Shown: positions 51,701 to 63,100 of the stretch, one piece after another
Layout: each line of letters opens with the position of its first letter
Position numbering within the stretch: the first letter of the stretch is position 1
From: Pterois miles
Lineage: Eukaryota > Chordata > Actinopteri > Perciformes > Scorpaenidae
Reading direction: 5' to 3'
DNA length: 64,000 bases
Assembly: GCA_947000775.1 (NCBI GenBank)
Contig: CAMQGK010000514.1
Location: 5,611,501-5,675,500 of the forward strand
Notes under the pieces: model-generated
Told to the model about the DNA's origin: nothing
Databases searched by the model: none
Seen by the model: the letters and a program-made list of their open reading frames with translations, nothing else
Translations under genes and position numbers: made by a program

Positions 51701-52542
51701 TAGTCAGTTAGTTACTGTGGTGATGTTTCTAGGGTATTAAAATAATCTCTGACACTCAGTTGAGTATATCCTAGTTCTGATAACTTCAGTTTTAATTATC
51801 AATCTCCCTGTTATGTGTAGAGAGAGGCAGGTTTCATTCAACAACAGGTTGCATGTAATGCATAAATAACCTTTGATGCATTGCAATAAATCTATTTTGT
51901 TGGCATATATCAAACCAATTTGTTTCCTAGGTCAGCTACAGGAATTACATGTATGTGAAAAGGTGATTTAATCATATGATTCCAATTCAACTATAATTTA
52001 CGGGTCTAACAGGTACATTTTAGCAATTAATAGCACATAATTTGACTGTCAGTTGTTGGAGCATCTTTGCTTATACACAGTGACAAGAGCAAATCAACAG
52101 ACAAATAACAAACATAGCTCACCAAAGATAGCAAAGCTAGAGAGTTAAATACACTCGTTAAGAAACTATTATGTTCCTTAGCTAAACTAGCTAGCAACAC
52201 AACAAATAGCTAGTTGGTATTCTAGTATAATTGCTATAACATCATGCTAGACAGTGACTTTTAATATCAGCTTTCAGGTTCAATAACAACAAGAAAGGTA
52301 CTATTTAAAGCTACACCTGGCATAAACAGTCTTGAGTACATTTTATCAAATATAAAAGTTTAATACTGTCTTCGCTAGCTAGCGCTGTTAGCAACTAACA
52401 GCCTCAACAAATGACAGCAGTGCACTGAAATATATTTAGCGGTAAAACATAATCAAGAATCACTGTATTTATGCTGTTACAAGAGCAATAAAATACCTTT
52501 TAATGCGAGTAGGTGTTCCTGTTTCGCTTGATTTACATCCAT
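39741..52542 (-). CDS. trappc13: TRAPP complex subunit 13 (13 coding exons)
   Basis: Coding exons, 5' to 3' on the minus strand: 52497-52542, 51593-51661, 48310-48409, 48129-48213, 47915-48042, 47080-47152, 45929-45973, 45530-45547, 42016-42149, 41724-41922, 40711-40811, 39985-40132, 39741-39848. They sum to 1254 nt, 417 residues plus stop, the same length as I recall for human. The start [15 protein letters not shown] is the family N-terminus. Recognisable blocks are [71 protein letters not shown] and a C-terminal block from about [13 protein letters not shown]. The protein belongs to the metazoan TRAPPIII-type tethering complex, which activates Rab GTPases in ER-Golgi traffic and autophagy. 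It is soluble, beta-rich, with no signal or membrane segment. Its introns are loaded with repeats, which explains the 12.8 kb span. Confidence 0.97.
40855..41700 (+). repeat. Interspersed repeat C in TRAPPC13 intron 9, interrupted by a LINE/SINE tail
   Basis: Repeat C landmarks run on both sides of an insert at about 41,040-41,130. The insert ends in gaatttccccactgtgggac, then caataaagg and TCTTA units, the same tail as the SINE at 26,385. So a retroposed fragment appears to have landed in an older repeat. Confidence 0.7.
42320..43420 (-). repeat. Interspersed repeat E, minus orientation, with T-rich tandem insert, in TRAPPC13 intron 8
   Basis: Contains the reversed landmarks of 35,690-36,420 (ttctcatagacttctataca, agcaaccagaggagtcgcca). 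At about 42,600-42,850 a short tandem array of T-run plus 'gcctaaacctaaagttgtagttt' units has expanded, four to five copies. Confidence 0.7.
44255..44700 (+). repeat. Repeat E relative in TRAPPC13 intron 8
   Basis: Begins gaccaccgactgtatataaa, continues catctggatcgccccctggt and ctcaagatggcggttcacat, and stops near ggcttcacctctgtacagtg. A shorter piece of the same family lies at 50,325-50,530 (catctggatcactgcctggt). Confidence 0.6.
45530..45547 (-). CDS. trappc13: 18-nt TRAPPC13 microexon encoding SDLSSV
   Basis: On the minus strand the exon AGTGACCTCAGTTCTGTG is preceded by ...ttag and followed by gtaatt. It is phase 0 on both sides and supplies residues 183-188 between FYNAE (exon 45929-45973) and TDEVFLEAQ (exon 42016-42149). 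The six residues match the human protein as I recall it. Skipping it keeps the frame, so it may be alternatively spliced. Confidence 0.93.
46260..50960. repeat. Repeat fragments in TRAPPC13 introns 2-6
   Basis: 46,260-46,470 is a MITE B fragment. 47,260-47,870 is repeat E, minus orientation. 48,540-48,600 is the 'cccttgacctctgacctcaa' module. 48,640-49,040 is one arm and part of the centre of the foldback element seen at 37,329. 50,325-50,530 is a repeat E piece. 50,825-50,960 is the 5' head of the tRNA-type SINE (cacagttgctcagctgttag). The coding exons at 47080-47152, 47915-48042, 48129-48213 and 48310-48409 sit between these pieces. Confidence 0.6.
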
Positions 52543-52700
52543 GTTGACAGAGTAAATTGTCTTATCGGGGTGATGTTAGCTTCTATGCTAGCTGGTTACT
52601 ATGACAGGCTAGCTGGTGAACTTTGACCTTACAGGAAGCGCTTCTTCTTCGTCGTCTATAATTTTGGACGCTCTTAAGATGTAGTGCTGCCTCTCACAGA
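52543..52700 (-). promoter_or_regulatory. trappc13: TRAPPC13 promoter and 5'UTR
   Basis: Immediately upstream of the TRAPPC13 start codon. It contains an ETS-like core ACAGGAAGCG (52,631-52,640) and no TATA box. The transcription start is probably within about 100 bases of the ATG. Confidence 0.45.
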
Positions 52701-52913
52701 CTGGGATAGGTACAACAACAACAACAACAACAAGAACAGAGAATAGACATTTTCTCCTTTTTTTTTTCTTTCTCTACATCTCTATGAATTTAAAGAAGGT
52801 TCCATACCAGTTATGTTTACACCATTTATGTATAACATAAGAAGTGAACTCATCTGTTGGCAGCAACATACTCATAGCATCGATTTTATTATTTTTATTT
52901 GCACTATTAGTAT

Positions 52914-52996
52914 GTCAGGATGGCCGAGCGGTCTAAGGCGCTGCGTTCAGGTCGCAGTCTCCCCTGGAGGCGTGGATTCGAATCCCACTTCTGACA
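52914..52996 (+). tRNA. tRNA-Leu (CAG), with an altered T-stem
   Basis: 83 bases with all the parts of a class II leucine tRNA. The acceptor stem GTCAGGA pairs with TTCTGAC (one G-U pair). The A box is TGGCCGAGCGG, the anticodon loop TTCAGGT gives CAG, a long variable arm follows, then the T loop TTCGAAT. No CCA is encoded, as expected. The T-stem is GTGGA/CCCAC instead of GTGGG/CCCAC, so the conserved G53-C61 pair is lost and the B box reads GATTCGAATCC. That may weaken transcription or folding. It is followed by TTTT and then a retroposon-like tail, so it could be a retroposed copy rather than a working gene. Confidence 0.9.
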
Positions 52997-53002
52997 GCAC
53001 AA

Positions 53003-53006
53003 TTTT
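53003..53006 (+). terminator. RNA polymerase III terminator
   Basis: TTTT seven bases after the tRNA discriminator base; a minimal Pol III stop. Confidence 0.6.
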
Positions 53007-53060
53007 CCCGAATTTCCCTCCGGGAATTAATAAAGGTTCATCTTATCTTATCTTATTATC
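53007..53060 (+). repeat. LINE/SINE-type 3' tail attached to the tRNA-Leu
   Basis: The stem-loop aatttccctccgggaatt is followed by aataaagg and three TCTTA units. The tails of the SINE at 26,385 and the fragments at 41,089 and 17,190 have the same plan: stem-loop, AATAAAG, then short repeats. Confidence 0.78.
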
Positions 53061-54172
53061 ATTTGTAATGTTGACCAGAATATGTCAGCCTGACAATCTG
53101 TAAAAAGTGCAGATGCAGCTACAAGATGATTCTAGTTGTCTAGTGTGTGGAAATACTGTAATTCACCATGATTATGATTAAATTTATCACTGCATAATGT
53201 TGGTCTGAACCAACATGGTACTTTCTCCTGAAGAGTTACTGTTGCTCTACACTGACATCTAGTGGTAAAAGCCTGTAATACAGCATCACAGCTTTAGTTC
53301 ATCAGTTCAATAACAAAAGTAACTTATAATGACCTCCTAAACGACTACATATTGTTAATGAAATACCAGGCATAATAAAACACCACACAGCTATATTATC
53401 TAATCAAACCCTCAGATAAACTGAAATAATCATCCAAAAAATAGTGTAGTTAGTGTAGTGTTACATATCCAGGTGGCCAGCAAAATCTGAGTATTTTTTA
53501 TTTTAATGCTTTTTGTAGGTTCATACTTTTTATGGTTTGATAATTGTTTATTTTGTGCTTATATTCTTGAGCTGCTGAAGAACTTCCTGAACAAGTTTAC
53601 GAGGGAAGAAGACATGGTGCTGATCAAAACTAAATGATTTATTCCTTGCAATTCCCTCCTGTGGTCATATTTCTTCAGTTTAGTCAATTTACTTAATTCT
53701 CATTGTCCGATAGTATGTATTATTTCAACCTCTATAACAAATCATATGGTTTACAGAGTCATAAAGAAAACTGATTTGCTAAATGTTTAATATAGTCCAT
53801 CATAAGTCAACTATAAAGAACAAATGATCTATGAAATGCATTTCTAGAAATCCATTGAATACTGTGTTTTCAACAAAACTTCAAACATTAAAACAAAATG
53901 GAAAGTTCAATCAATTATTATACAAACTATGGGCTCTCCATGGCACATTATTTCCAGTGTTCTTCACTGAGCAGCAGCTGTAATTAAAATGAAAATCTAT
54001 GCAGAATGAACCAATCATGAAAACTTGATGTACAATTATTATGAATGAATTTAACAGAACAAAATATGTTTTATCCAAGTGACATGTTAGTTTTGACTCC
54101 ATCAATCACTTCAATGTATTGTATGTCTAATTGACATCTATAACAACTCAAACCAAAACTGGATCCATACTC
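53061..54172. other. Gene-free stretch
   Basis: No exon, RNA gene or clear repeat recognised. It could hold the 3' end of the cytochrome b561-like unit on the minus strand, but no matching exon was seen. Confidence 0.4.
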
Positions 54173-54660
54173 ACATGAACACTGTCACCATTTCCAGCCA
54201 CTGCCACCTTGGACAGGATGCCAAAGACGACCAATCCGACCACCACAATGATGATGCCGAGGGAGTTTGCAAAATTTGCTTCCACAGGCAGCGAGCTGTA
54301 AGGTTTACCGCTGGTCCATCACTATAACAGATGGAGAAATTAAGCTCATAAGTTAACTTTCTTGGATGGTTCTAACTAATCTACAGGATAGTGTAACAAC
54401 TCCTCCTTATTTGAGGATAACTCTGCAATAATTTCTTGTCCGCCACATTTATATCAACGAGGGCACGTTAAATAACAGATACACATCTCTGTATAATAAA
54501 ATACAGTTCAGTAGTCTAGTGATGTATCACTGCCATACAGAGCCACCAGCCCAGACACCATGAGGACAGGATGCCAGTTGAACTGCAGAGACACCACCAG
54601 GCCAGTGTGATCTCCAGTAGCTCACAAAGAGCAGACAGCAGGCCCAAACACTGGCACAGC
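54173..54660 (-). pseudogene. Cytochrome b561-family relic (two exon-like pieces)
   Basis: Upstream piece (about 54,515-54,660, minus): a hydrophobic stretch then SYWRSHWPGGVS and, after a frame change of two bases, LQFNWHPVLMVSGLVALYG, the first heme-helix signature (FNxHP) of ascorbate-dependent cytochrome b561 reductases. It runs into a stop a few codons later without a donor site. Downstream piece (about 54,173-54,320): YSSLPVEANFANSLGIII and a hydrophobic run, equal to the last membrane helix (compare SLPSEAVFANSTG in CYB561A3), ending at a good donor CAT|GTGAGT. The central helices with the other heme histidines do not fit in the 200 bases between. So it is a decayed or internally deleted copy, unless exons are missing from the assembly. 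Confidence 0.6.
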
Positions 54661-55281
54661 ATGCAGGAGATGTACAAAAACACAGATGGCCTCATATCTG
54701 AAAGTTTGGGAGGGAATGGAGTAGACTATAGGTACAAAATAGTAGCTGCTTTTAATTACTTCATATATTTGGTGGGCATGTTAGTCTGCAACAATGCCAA
54801 ATGCCCAATCTGGACAATAATAATTCTGGATAATAATTGGGTCCTAAAAAACATATTTTCTTAAAAAAAAATCCGTAAGTTAAGTGAAATTATTTCTGTT
54901 TTAATGACAAATTTAACACGAATGAATAATGCATTACATTCATGGAAAATTACAGTAGATTTAAAAAAATGAGTACTGACATTGCAGAAAATGAGGAGAC
55001 TCAGTCACAGACTACAATGATATAATACAACTTGATAAGAATGTCATTTTAACAAATGCATTATAAATGAAAAGTTAACATCCTAATTAGCACCTAAAGT
55101 TTTGCAGTAAAACAGTATGTACCTCTGAATATGTGTGGTGTGTGTATGTGTGGAATGAAAATACTCATGTAAAGTACCTAAAAAAAGTACAGCACTTATT
55201 CCACCACTGAAAAATCAGTTAAAACAAACCTTTTCCATTACATGTTCGTCATTTACGTGTTTCAAAAACCCACAACTGTAA
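54661..55281. other. Gene-free spacer
   Basis: AT-rich, nothing recognised. It lies between the b561 relic and the foldback element. Confidence 0.4.
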
Positions 55282-55998
55282 CTGGCATTGTATTTTACGT
55301 GGTTGGGAAGTCTGTTTATTTACCTTCACAATGATGTCCAACTTGTGAGGATCCTGCATTTGTGGGATGAGCAGCACAGCTGACTATGTGGGTAGCACCC
55401 AGGTGAAATTTGCCAAAATTCTCTGCCAATGTTAAACAGTGTATTCTCCTGTTGGTATTGACTCTTGTTTTGAGGTGTTTGGTGGATTGGATGATTGAAC
55501 TCTTCATCAGCAACAAGGAACAAACAAGATATATTGGCAGTTTTACACTTTATTCATCTAACGCACCGCCAGGAGCCTCAGTAGCGGGTGGAAGATCCAC
55601 AACAGCCTGGCACCTCCTCCTCACACCAACCTGGTCACACACTGCTGTGGGATGGCACTCCGTTCCTCAACCAGGATTTGCTGCAGGTCAACCAGCGTGG
55701 TTGTGTTGGTCACTCTAACACATACAGCACGCACAAGCTGATGAAAATTATCCTTGTAATAGGGCGCAGCACCCAGCAGGCCCCGTGCACACAGTGCTGC
55801 CAATCAGGCAAAACAAGAGTCAACACCAACAGGAGACCACGCGGTTCAGCACTGGCAGAGAATTTTGGCAAATTTCACTTGGGCGTTAACCACATTGTCA
55901 GCTGTGCTGCTCGTCCCACAAATGCATGATCCTCACAAGTTGGACATCATTGTGAAGGTAAATAAACAGACTTTCCAACCATCTAAAATACAATGCAA
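55282..55998. mobile_element. Foldback DNA element with ~190-bp inverted arms and a Tc1-like remnant
   Basis: The left arm (about 55,282-55,472) and right arm (about 55,809-55,998) are near-perfect reverse complements. Shared runs include ttcacaatgatgtccaactt/aagttggacatcattgtgaa and tgccaaaattctctgcca/tggcagagaattttggca. On the minus strand the centre encodes a remnant (LVDLQQILVEERSAIPQQ, CVTRLV) resembling the C-terminal end of Tc1/mariner transposases. So this looks like an internally deleted Tc1-like element with unusually long termini. It has no complete coding capacity. Confidence 0.82.
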
Positions 55999-56681
55999 TT
56001 AACATCGTAACAACAATGAAATAATCCACCACACACAAATTTCGAAACTCTTTTTTCTGAGTTTATTTATAAGACATATTTGCATACAGTATACGTGGCA
56101 CAAGTAAGGTGATGTAAAGCTTATTAGGCATTAAATCAGATTAAACTACATTCATTTTAAAGTAATATTTGTGCTACTTTCACACCATATACAACTTGCT
56201 TGTTTTACAGATGACGTGTTGTAAATGTCAAACATGTTTGATATGACTTCCTTCCAACATGCTGCATCACATGCATTGTTTTGTAAGGTTTTATGAAGTA
56301 TTTTTGTTCTTTTTCATAAACAACCATGTGGGTGAGAGAGACCTCTTAGCATGTCATCTAATTTAGCACAGACCTCCAGGAGGAATAAAGCCATCCACTG
56401 TTTGGCAATAATCGTGAGATCTGGACTAAAGCAGATGATCAGAGAGGAACAGTCACGCAAAGCAGAGTGAGGCCAAATGAATGTGGAACCTCATTTTACT
56501 GTGTAATGACAAATGCAAAGACGGGAGGGCCGTGAAGCTGACACAACATTTTATTGGAGGTGTCAAGAGATACGTTTTGTCAACAGCGGAAAGAACACCA
56601 TAAAATATTCAGGTGTTCACTGTAATTCAGACCTGCTTTCCTCTACTTTAGTAGTGAATAATGAACACACAAGGTGTAAAT
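55999..56681. other. Gene-free spacer
   Basis: No feature recognised. It would be the 3' flank of the minus-strand exon at 56,682. Confidence 0.4.
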
Positions 56682-57095
56682 CTACACATTGTAGAGCAGC
56701 ACGGTGACAGCAGCACTCAGCTGCATATTGTGCATGATTTGTTTGGAGCAAATGTTTTCATCATTTACATCCTCGACGAAGATGGACAAAAAGTGGTTAG
56801 AGATGGCTGAGGAGTCCAAGGGCACCTGCTGAGTCTGAGACGCCAGCACACGAACGCACTTCACGTCTTCCCTGAAAATGAACTTCTTGTCTCCAGGAAG
56901 CACGGACGGGATTTTATCGTTACCTCCAGACTGGGAAGCGATGAAGGCGTCCAGCTCCAGAGCCTTATCTGTGACGAATACTCGGACGTTCCTTTTGCTG
57001 TTGTTGCTCATCTGGCATGAAGTGGCGAGGTTTCCCATGTTGTTGTGTCTGATGTGACCGGTATGACTGGTCAGGACTGCAGGTGTGGCTTGAGG
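56682..57095 (-). CDS. Unassigned terminal coding exon, 137 codons
   Basis: On the minus strand an acceptor (ttaattacag) opens 138 in-frame codons ending in TAG, starting PQATPAVLTSHTGHIRHNN. The composition is protein-like, with alternating polar and hydrophobic residues: NVRVFVTDKALELDAFIAS, then FIFREDVKCVRVLASQ, then HFLSIFVEDVND. It has three cysteines and no membrane segment. A good donor (GAGCAG|GTAAGA) lies upstream at 57,725. Read in the matching frame the preceding exon would end IVTLPLEEQ, but its acceptor is poor and the gene's start was not found. I do not recognise the family. It could be the last exon of a functional gene or part of a decayed one. Confidence 0.5.
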   Translation of the reverse strand, partial: PQATPAVLTSHTGHIRHNNMGNLATSCQMSNNSKRNVRVFVTDKALELDAFIASQSGGNDKIPSVLPGDKKFIFREDVKCVRVLASQTQQVPLDSSAISNHFLSIFVEDVNDENICSKQIMHNMQLSAAVTVLLYNV

Positions 57096-58333
<1,238 letters not shown>

Positions 58334-58604
58334 AGATATATACATATACATGCTACATGCTGTGAATTCAACAAAACCACTTAGGTTTAGGAAAAAAATA
58401 CATAGTTGGGCTTAAAATTACTACAATTGTGCAGTGAAAATGTGACTTGACATTGTGAATACTGGACACCAATGTAATGTGAAAGTCAAACTTCAACAGC
58501 CATTAAGGGCGTTCTCCTGAATGAAAGCCCTGTGTTGTTTTCTCAGACATCCCTTCCTTCCCAGTCTGTTTCAATGAACCTCAAGCCCATTCATCCCTCT
58601 GAAG

Positions 58605-59620
58605 ACATACAGTCCCCTGAAAATGAATATGAGACAACAGATCGGTGTTTAGATTTCTATTGCCAGGTATTTACATCTAGATCTGTTACACAACTTAGAA
58701 GATAGCACCTTTTGTTTGAATCCACCCATTTTTCAAGTGAGCAAGTGTGAGACAGGAGTTTTTTGTTGCCTAGGTGTGTCCTATTACATTAACTATTCAA
58801 ACAATGAATAGCACTGAATGTCTACACAGTTTCAGCTTTGAGTTTTGCCTGTGCAGATTGAATTTATAGTTGAAAAGGTGTGACCAACATGAAGACCAGA
58901 GAGAGAAGATGGAAAATCAATCAGAGCCATTACACAAACACTGGCCATAGCCAGCACAACCATCTGGAACGTCCTGAAGAAGAAAGAAACCACCAGTGTA
59001 CTGAGCAACAGACGTCTAACCAGTAGACCAAGGAAAACATCAGCAGCTGATGACAGAAACATTGCGACAGCTGTAAAGAAAAACCGCTGTCAGCTGTCAG
59101 CAACATCAAGAACCTCCAGAGGGCAGCAGTGAAGGAATTACAATCCACCGTTCACAGTTGACTTCAGGAACAAGAGGACAGAGGCTCCACCAGAAGATGA
59201 CAATCACTCATTAGCAATAAGAAGAGGAAGGACAGACTGGAATCAGGCTCAAAAGTTGTGGGACAAAGTTTTACGGACTGATGAGACAAAGATGAACCTT
59301 TACCAAAGTGATGGAAAGGCTAATGTGTGGAGAAAGCTCTGTGAAACACTGTAGAGGTAATATCATGGCTTGGGTTTGCATGGCTTCTTCTGGGACGGCT
59401 CATTGATCACTGATTATGTAACACATGATGGCAGCATTCAGAAGTCTACAGAAACATTTAGTCTGACAATTCAAAGAGAGATGAACCAAAGTGATGAGGA
59501 GATCCTTCATCATGCAGCAAGACAACGACCCAAAACACACTGAGAACAACCGAGGAGTTCAGGGGAAAGAAGAGGAATGTTGGGTGTAATGGGTCATGAA
59601 TGAACAGCTGATTAAAAAAT
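58605..59620 (+). mobile_element. Dead Tc1-like transposon
   Basis: A left end near tacagtcccctgaaaatgaa is visible; no matching right end is seen. Translated pieces in different frames match Tc1-like transposase blocks: TDETKMNLYQSDGKANVWRK around the first catalytic Asp, and MQQDNDPKHTEN around the second. Stops and frame changes interrupt them, so it cannot make a transposase. Short copies of one sequence (tctcctgaatgaaagcc) flank it on both sides. Confidence 0.85.
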
Positions 59621-60107
59621 GCACCGGACACAAACAGCGGTCTCCTGAATGAAAGCCTCGTGTTTGTTGGACCCATCTCTTTCACTCTTTAAACTACGTC
59701 ACCACAGTCACTCCTGGTGCACTGTTAACTATTGCCGCAGATACATTTACATTGTAGTTAAATTCATACTGACGCTAAAGGGTGCCATGGTTTTCAAGGG
59801 ATTTGTAGACAATAAGTAGAATATAAAATATCAAACGACGTATGTTTGAAGTTACTCTGAAATGTGATATGGCAGGGGTATTATAATATTACGACTGTTA
59901 GCATTATAGAAAAACAGCCAGAAATTAAATTCGAAGTGGAAAAGCTTCATAACTATTTAGAAACAAACTTAAAATTTCCTCTACGGTTTACACACTGTGA
60001 AAGTGGCTCTTTGCAATTACAGCACCTTGTTAGATAGAGCAGAGCCATTATTTGCTGCATGGTTTGCATATTCAAAGTGAGATGAGAAAGCAGCAGTAAC
60101 GATAACA
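59621..60107. other. Repeat-derived flank and promoter-proximal region of the right-edge gene
   Basis: 59,636-59,820 (gaatgaaagcctcgtgtttg ... ctaaagggtgccatggtttt) looks like another interspersed repeat. The rest, up to 60,107, would hold the 5' region of the plus-strand gene. No clear TATA box. Confidence 0.35.
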
Positions 60108-60155
60108 GTGTTACTGTTGGTTTTATGCTGCTTGAAAGCACTCATTCTCAGCACA

Positions 60156-63100
60156 ATGAGGCCGTGGCTGCTGCTGGTGTCCCTGCTCGTCTCTGACCAG
60201 AGTCCCCCTGGAGACGAGGACTGGGTCATGGATTGCTACAGCTGGAGTTTATGCAGAAAACTGCTCCAGATGACTCCGCTGGGACTAGAGATACTTCAAA
60301 CTGAGCACCGAAGCATGCAGAAAAACTGTGTGTGTGTTGTTGTGAGGCAAAAATGGACCTCCCCTTTTTACTGGGCACACACAGACCATGGTGATCATGG
60401 ACGCAGTTTGTCTCAGCAGGAATTTAAAGGAACAATCCACAGGAATCATATCCCAGAATTGGTATGCTTATTTCAATCAGTACTGGTCTGAATCTCAAAA
60501 AAATGTATATAGTTTATTTCTATGGTGCTTTATCAAAACAAATACTTTTCCTCTATGTTATGTTCCCTGTTGGTGTACTGAATTATTATCACGACTATAT
60601 TCCAAATCTTCCATGTGCACATCATTATTTTAGCTTAGTGCACTTTCTCTGTTCTGCAGCTCCCTGCCATGTGCATGAATTATCAGCATAACAGGTGGGA
60701 CTGTCACAGTGAAGCATCCTAAAATTACTCTGCCTAAAAGCATGAAGCTGATCATTACATTTCGTACTAATTAAGCGCTATTGACTACAAGAATATCTGA
60801 CATGAAGCACATTTTTTGCATCTGTTCAGAATATTTATTGGAGAGCAGAGAGATCAGATTCCAACTAATGTGATTGTCTCAGTAACTTCACTGTGAAACT
60901 CCCTTTATTAGGCTTTTGGGCAGAAAAGACCTTGGAGACATGGAGACCTTAAAAAGAAGATTACAAAGAATGAAAAATATTCGATAAATCTCATGGTTGG
61001 ACAGGCATAAAGACATAAAGTTACTGAAAGAGTGGCTGCAACAGTTGCTGAAATGTGAATAACTCCCTTTGAGAGTTCTTTCTCTCCACTTACCATTAAA
61101 TTCAGATATCAATGAATGCTGCATGGTCGACGGTGTGTGTAGTCGAGTAGTGTGCCGAGGGAACCACATGCCATTAAAGTAAAAGTTGAACACGGACAGA
61201 GACGCACTAAAGCACTAAAAAGAGCCATCAGAAGTTTAAAAATGTCACTCCATGCTCAGAAACCCAGTCTACAGGCAGGCTAGCAGCTCTTTGAGCTACA
61301 GTAAACGATCAAAATAAATAAATAAATAAAAAACCTCAGCATGCTGTCATGCTCACAATAACAACACTACTTGTTTAGTGGGTTTAATGTTTACCATTAC
61401 CACCCTGTTAATAATAATAACAATACATTTATTTGTAGAGCACTTTTCATGCACGAGATGGAACACAAAGTGCTTTAAAAATAAAAATAAAATACAAAAA
61501 TAAAAAATGCTACACATACAAACAAGGGCAGACAGAAAATACATTTAGACAATAAAAGGACAGTACATGGTAAAACATATAAGAGAAATTTAAAACAGAC
61601 ACCATTAAGAATAATGAAAATAGAAAAGAGAATTAATACAAAAAATAATAACAATAATATAGATAATAAAATAAAATAATAAGCCAAATTAAATTATTAA
61701 ATTTTCAGCCGTTGTCAGCTGTTGCTATTCTAAAAGACACTGTGAGCCAATGAAGTGTGCTCTCGCTTGCTTGCTTTGGTTAAAATTAGCAGCACAACTC
61801 AGAATAAGTTGCATTTTGAAAAGAGTAAAAAGAGCATTGCAATAGTCTACACTATTTGAAATAAAAGCACGAATATGTTTTTCAGCATCTTTATAGGATA
61901 GGAACGGACAGACGTTGGTAATGTTTCTGAAGTACTAAAAGCTGTGCTGGTCTCTTTAAATGTGAAGTAAAACTGAAACTCTGAATCTTTCCCTGGCATG
62001 TTATTTCTGATGAAACCATGGGATCCAGATGCACAACTCTGCAAGAGAGTAGATCTATTTTAGCTAAAGTGCTGTTAGTTTAGTGTCTTAGCATGCTAAT
62101 ATTTGCCAATTAGCTCTTAATATAAAGTGCAGCTGAGGCTGATGGGAATGTCAACCAGTTTTGCAGATATTTGGTCATAAAATAACATATTAAAGTAATA
62201 ATGGCATAATGGCACCAGATGAAAAATCCATCGGACAGCTGAGATATTTCAATGTGGACGTAATTAAAGCTGAAGGAGGCAAAATTGGAGCAAATATGGT
62301 TAAATAGTTATTTTTATGAAATGGTCACTATATCCTGACAGTAGTACATGAAACAGGTAACCTGAAAAAATTCACACACCAGAGGAAAAGAACCAGTCAG
62401 AGCTGATCTGGAGTCTGCTGTCCAGCTGTCTTCTATGAGAGCCGGCAGTCAAACTAGGCAGCGCTGATTAAATATGAATCAATATTCTGTTACTCTAATG
62501 TCTATTTCTCACCTCAGATGTTTTCAGAATCATTTTGTAGTTTAGCTTTAATAGACAGTTTGTGACCCGGCAGCCATGTTGAGATCTCGAGGGGATTCCA
62601 AGCACCGCTCACATGACCGGAGCACAGCCAATACGAACACTCTCTGAAATGACCTGTGATTGGTCAAAGTCTCCCGTCACGGGCTAGATTTTTTACAGCC
62701 TGAAAACAGAGCCACGAGGAGGTGCAGAAGTCTAGTTTTCGCTCAAAACACTTGAATTACAACATGCAGAAAGGTTATTATGATTTTTTTTCGTAGTGAT
62801 GCCTACTTCAGCTTTAAGTGATGGATTGACCAAATGACAATGCTGGAGCCATTCTGCTGGCGTGGCTAAAAATGTTCACATAATGAAGTACTGTACTGTA
62901 AATGTCTTTTTTATGCATTTGTGTGGTGGCAGTTTTGTAACTAACTCTATCTTCCTCTCCTTTCACACCAGGTTGTTTCTCTCCTTCATGAAAAGGGAAA
63001 AAGAGCTCCAGTATTTCTGCTGAGGTCAGACACTCTACCAGCGCTGCATGTTATTAGGGAAACCAGCCATATTGCCATGGACATAATAAAAGATCACCCT

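Noticed and set aside
60108..60155. Upstream start codon for the right-edge gene
   Set aside because: It is in frame, but the second ATG (60,156) gives a standard signal peptide; the longer N-terminus is kept only as an alternative.
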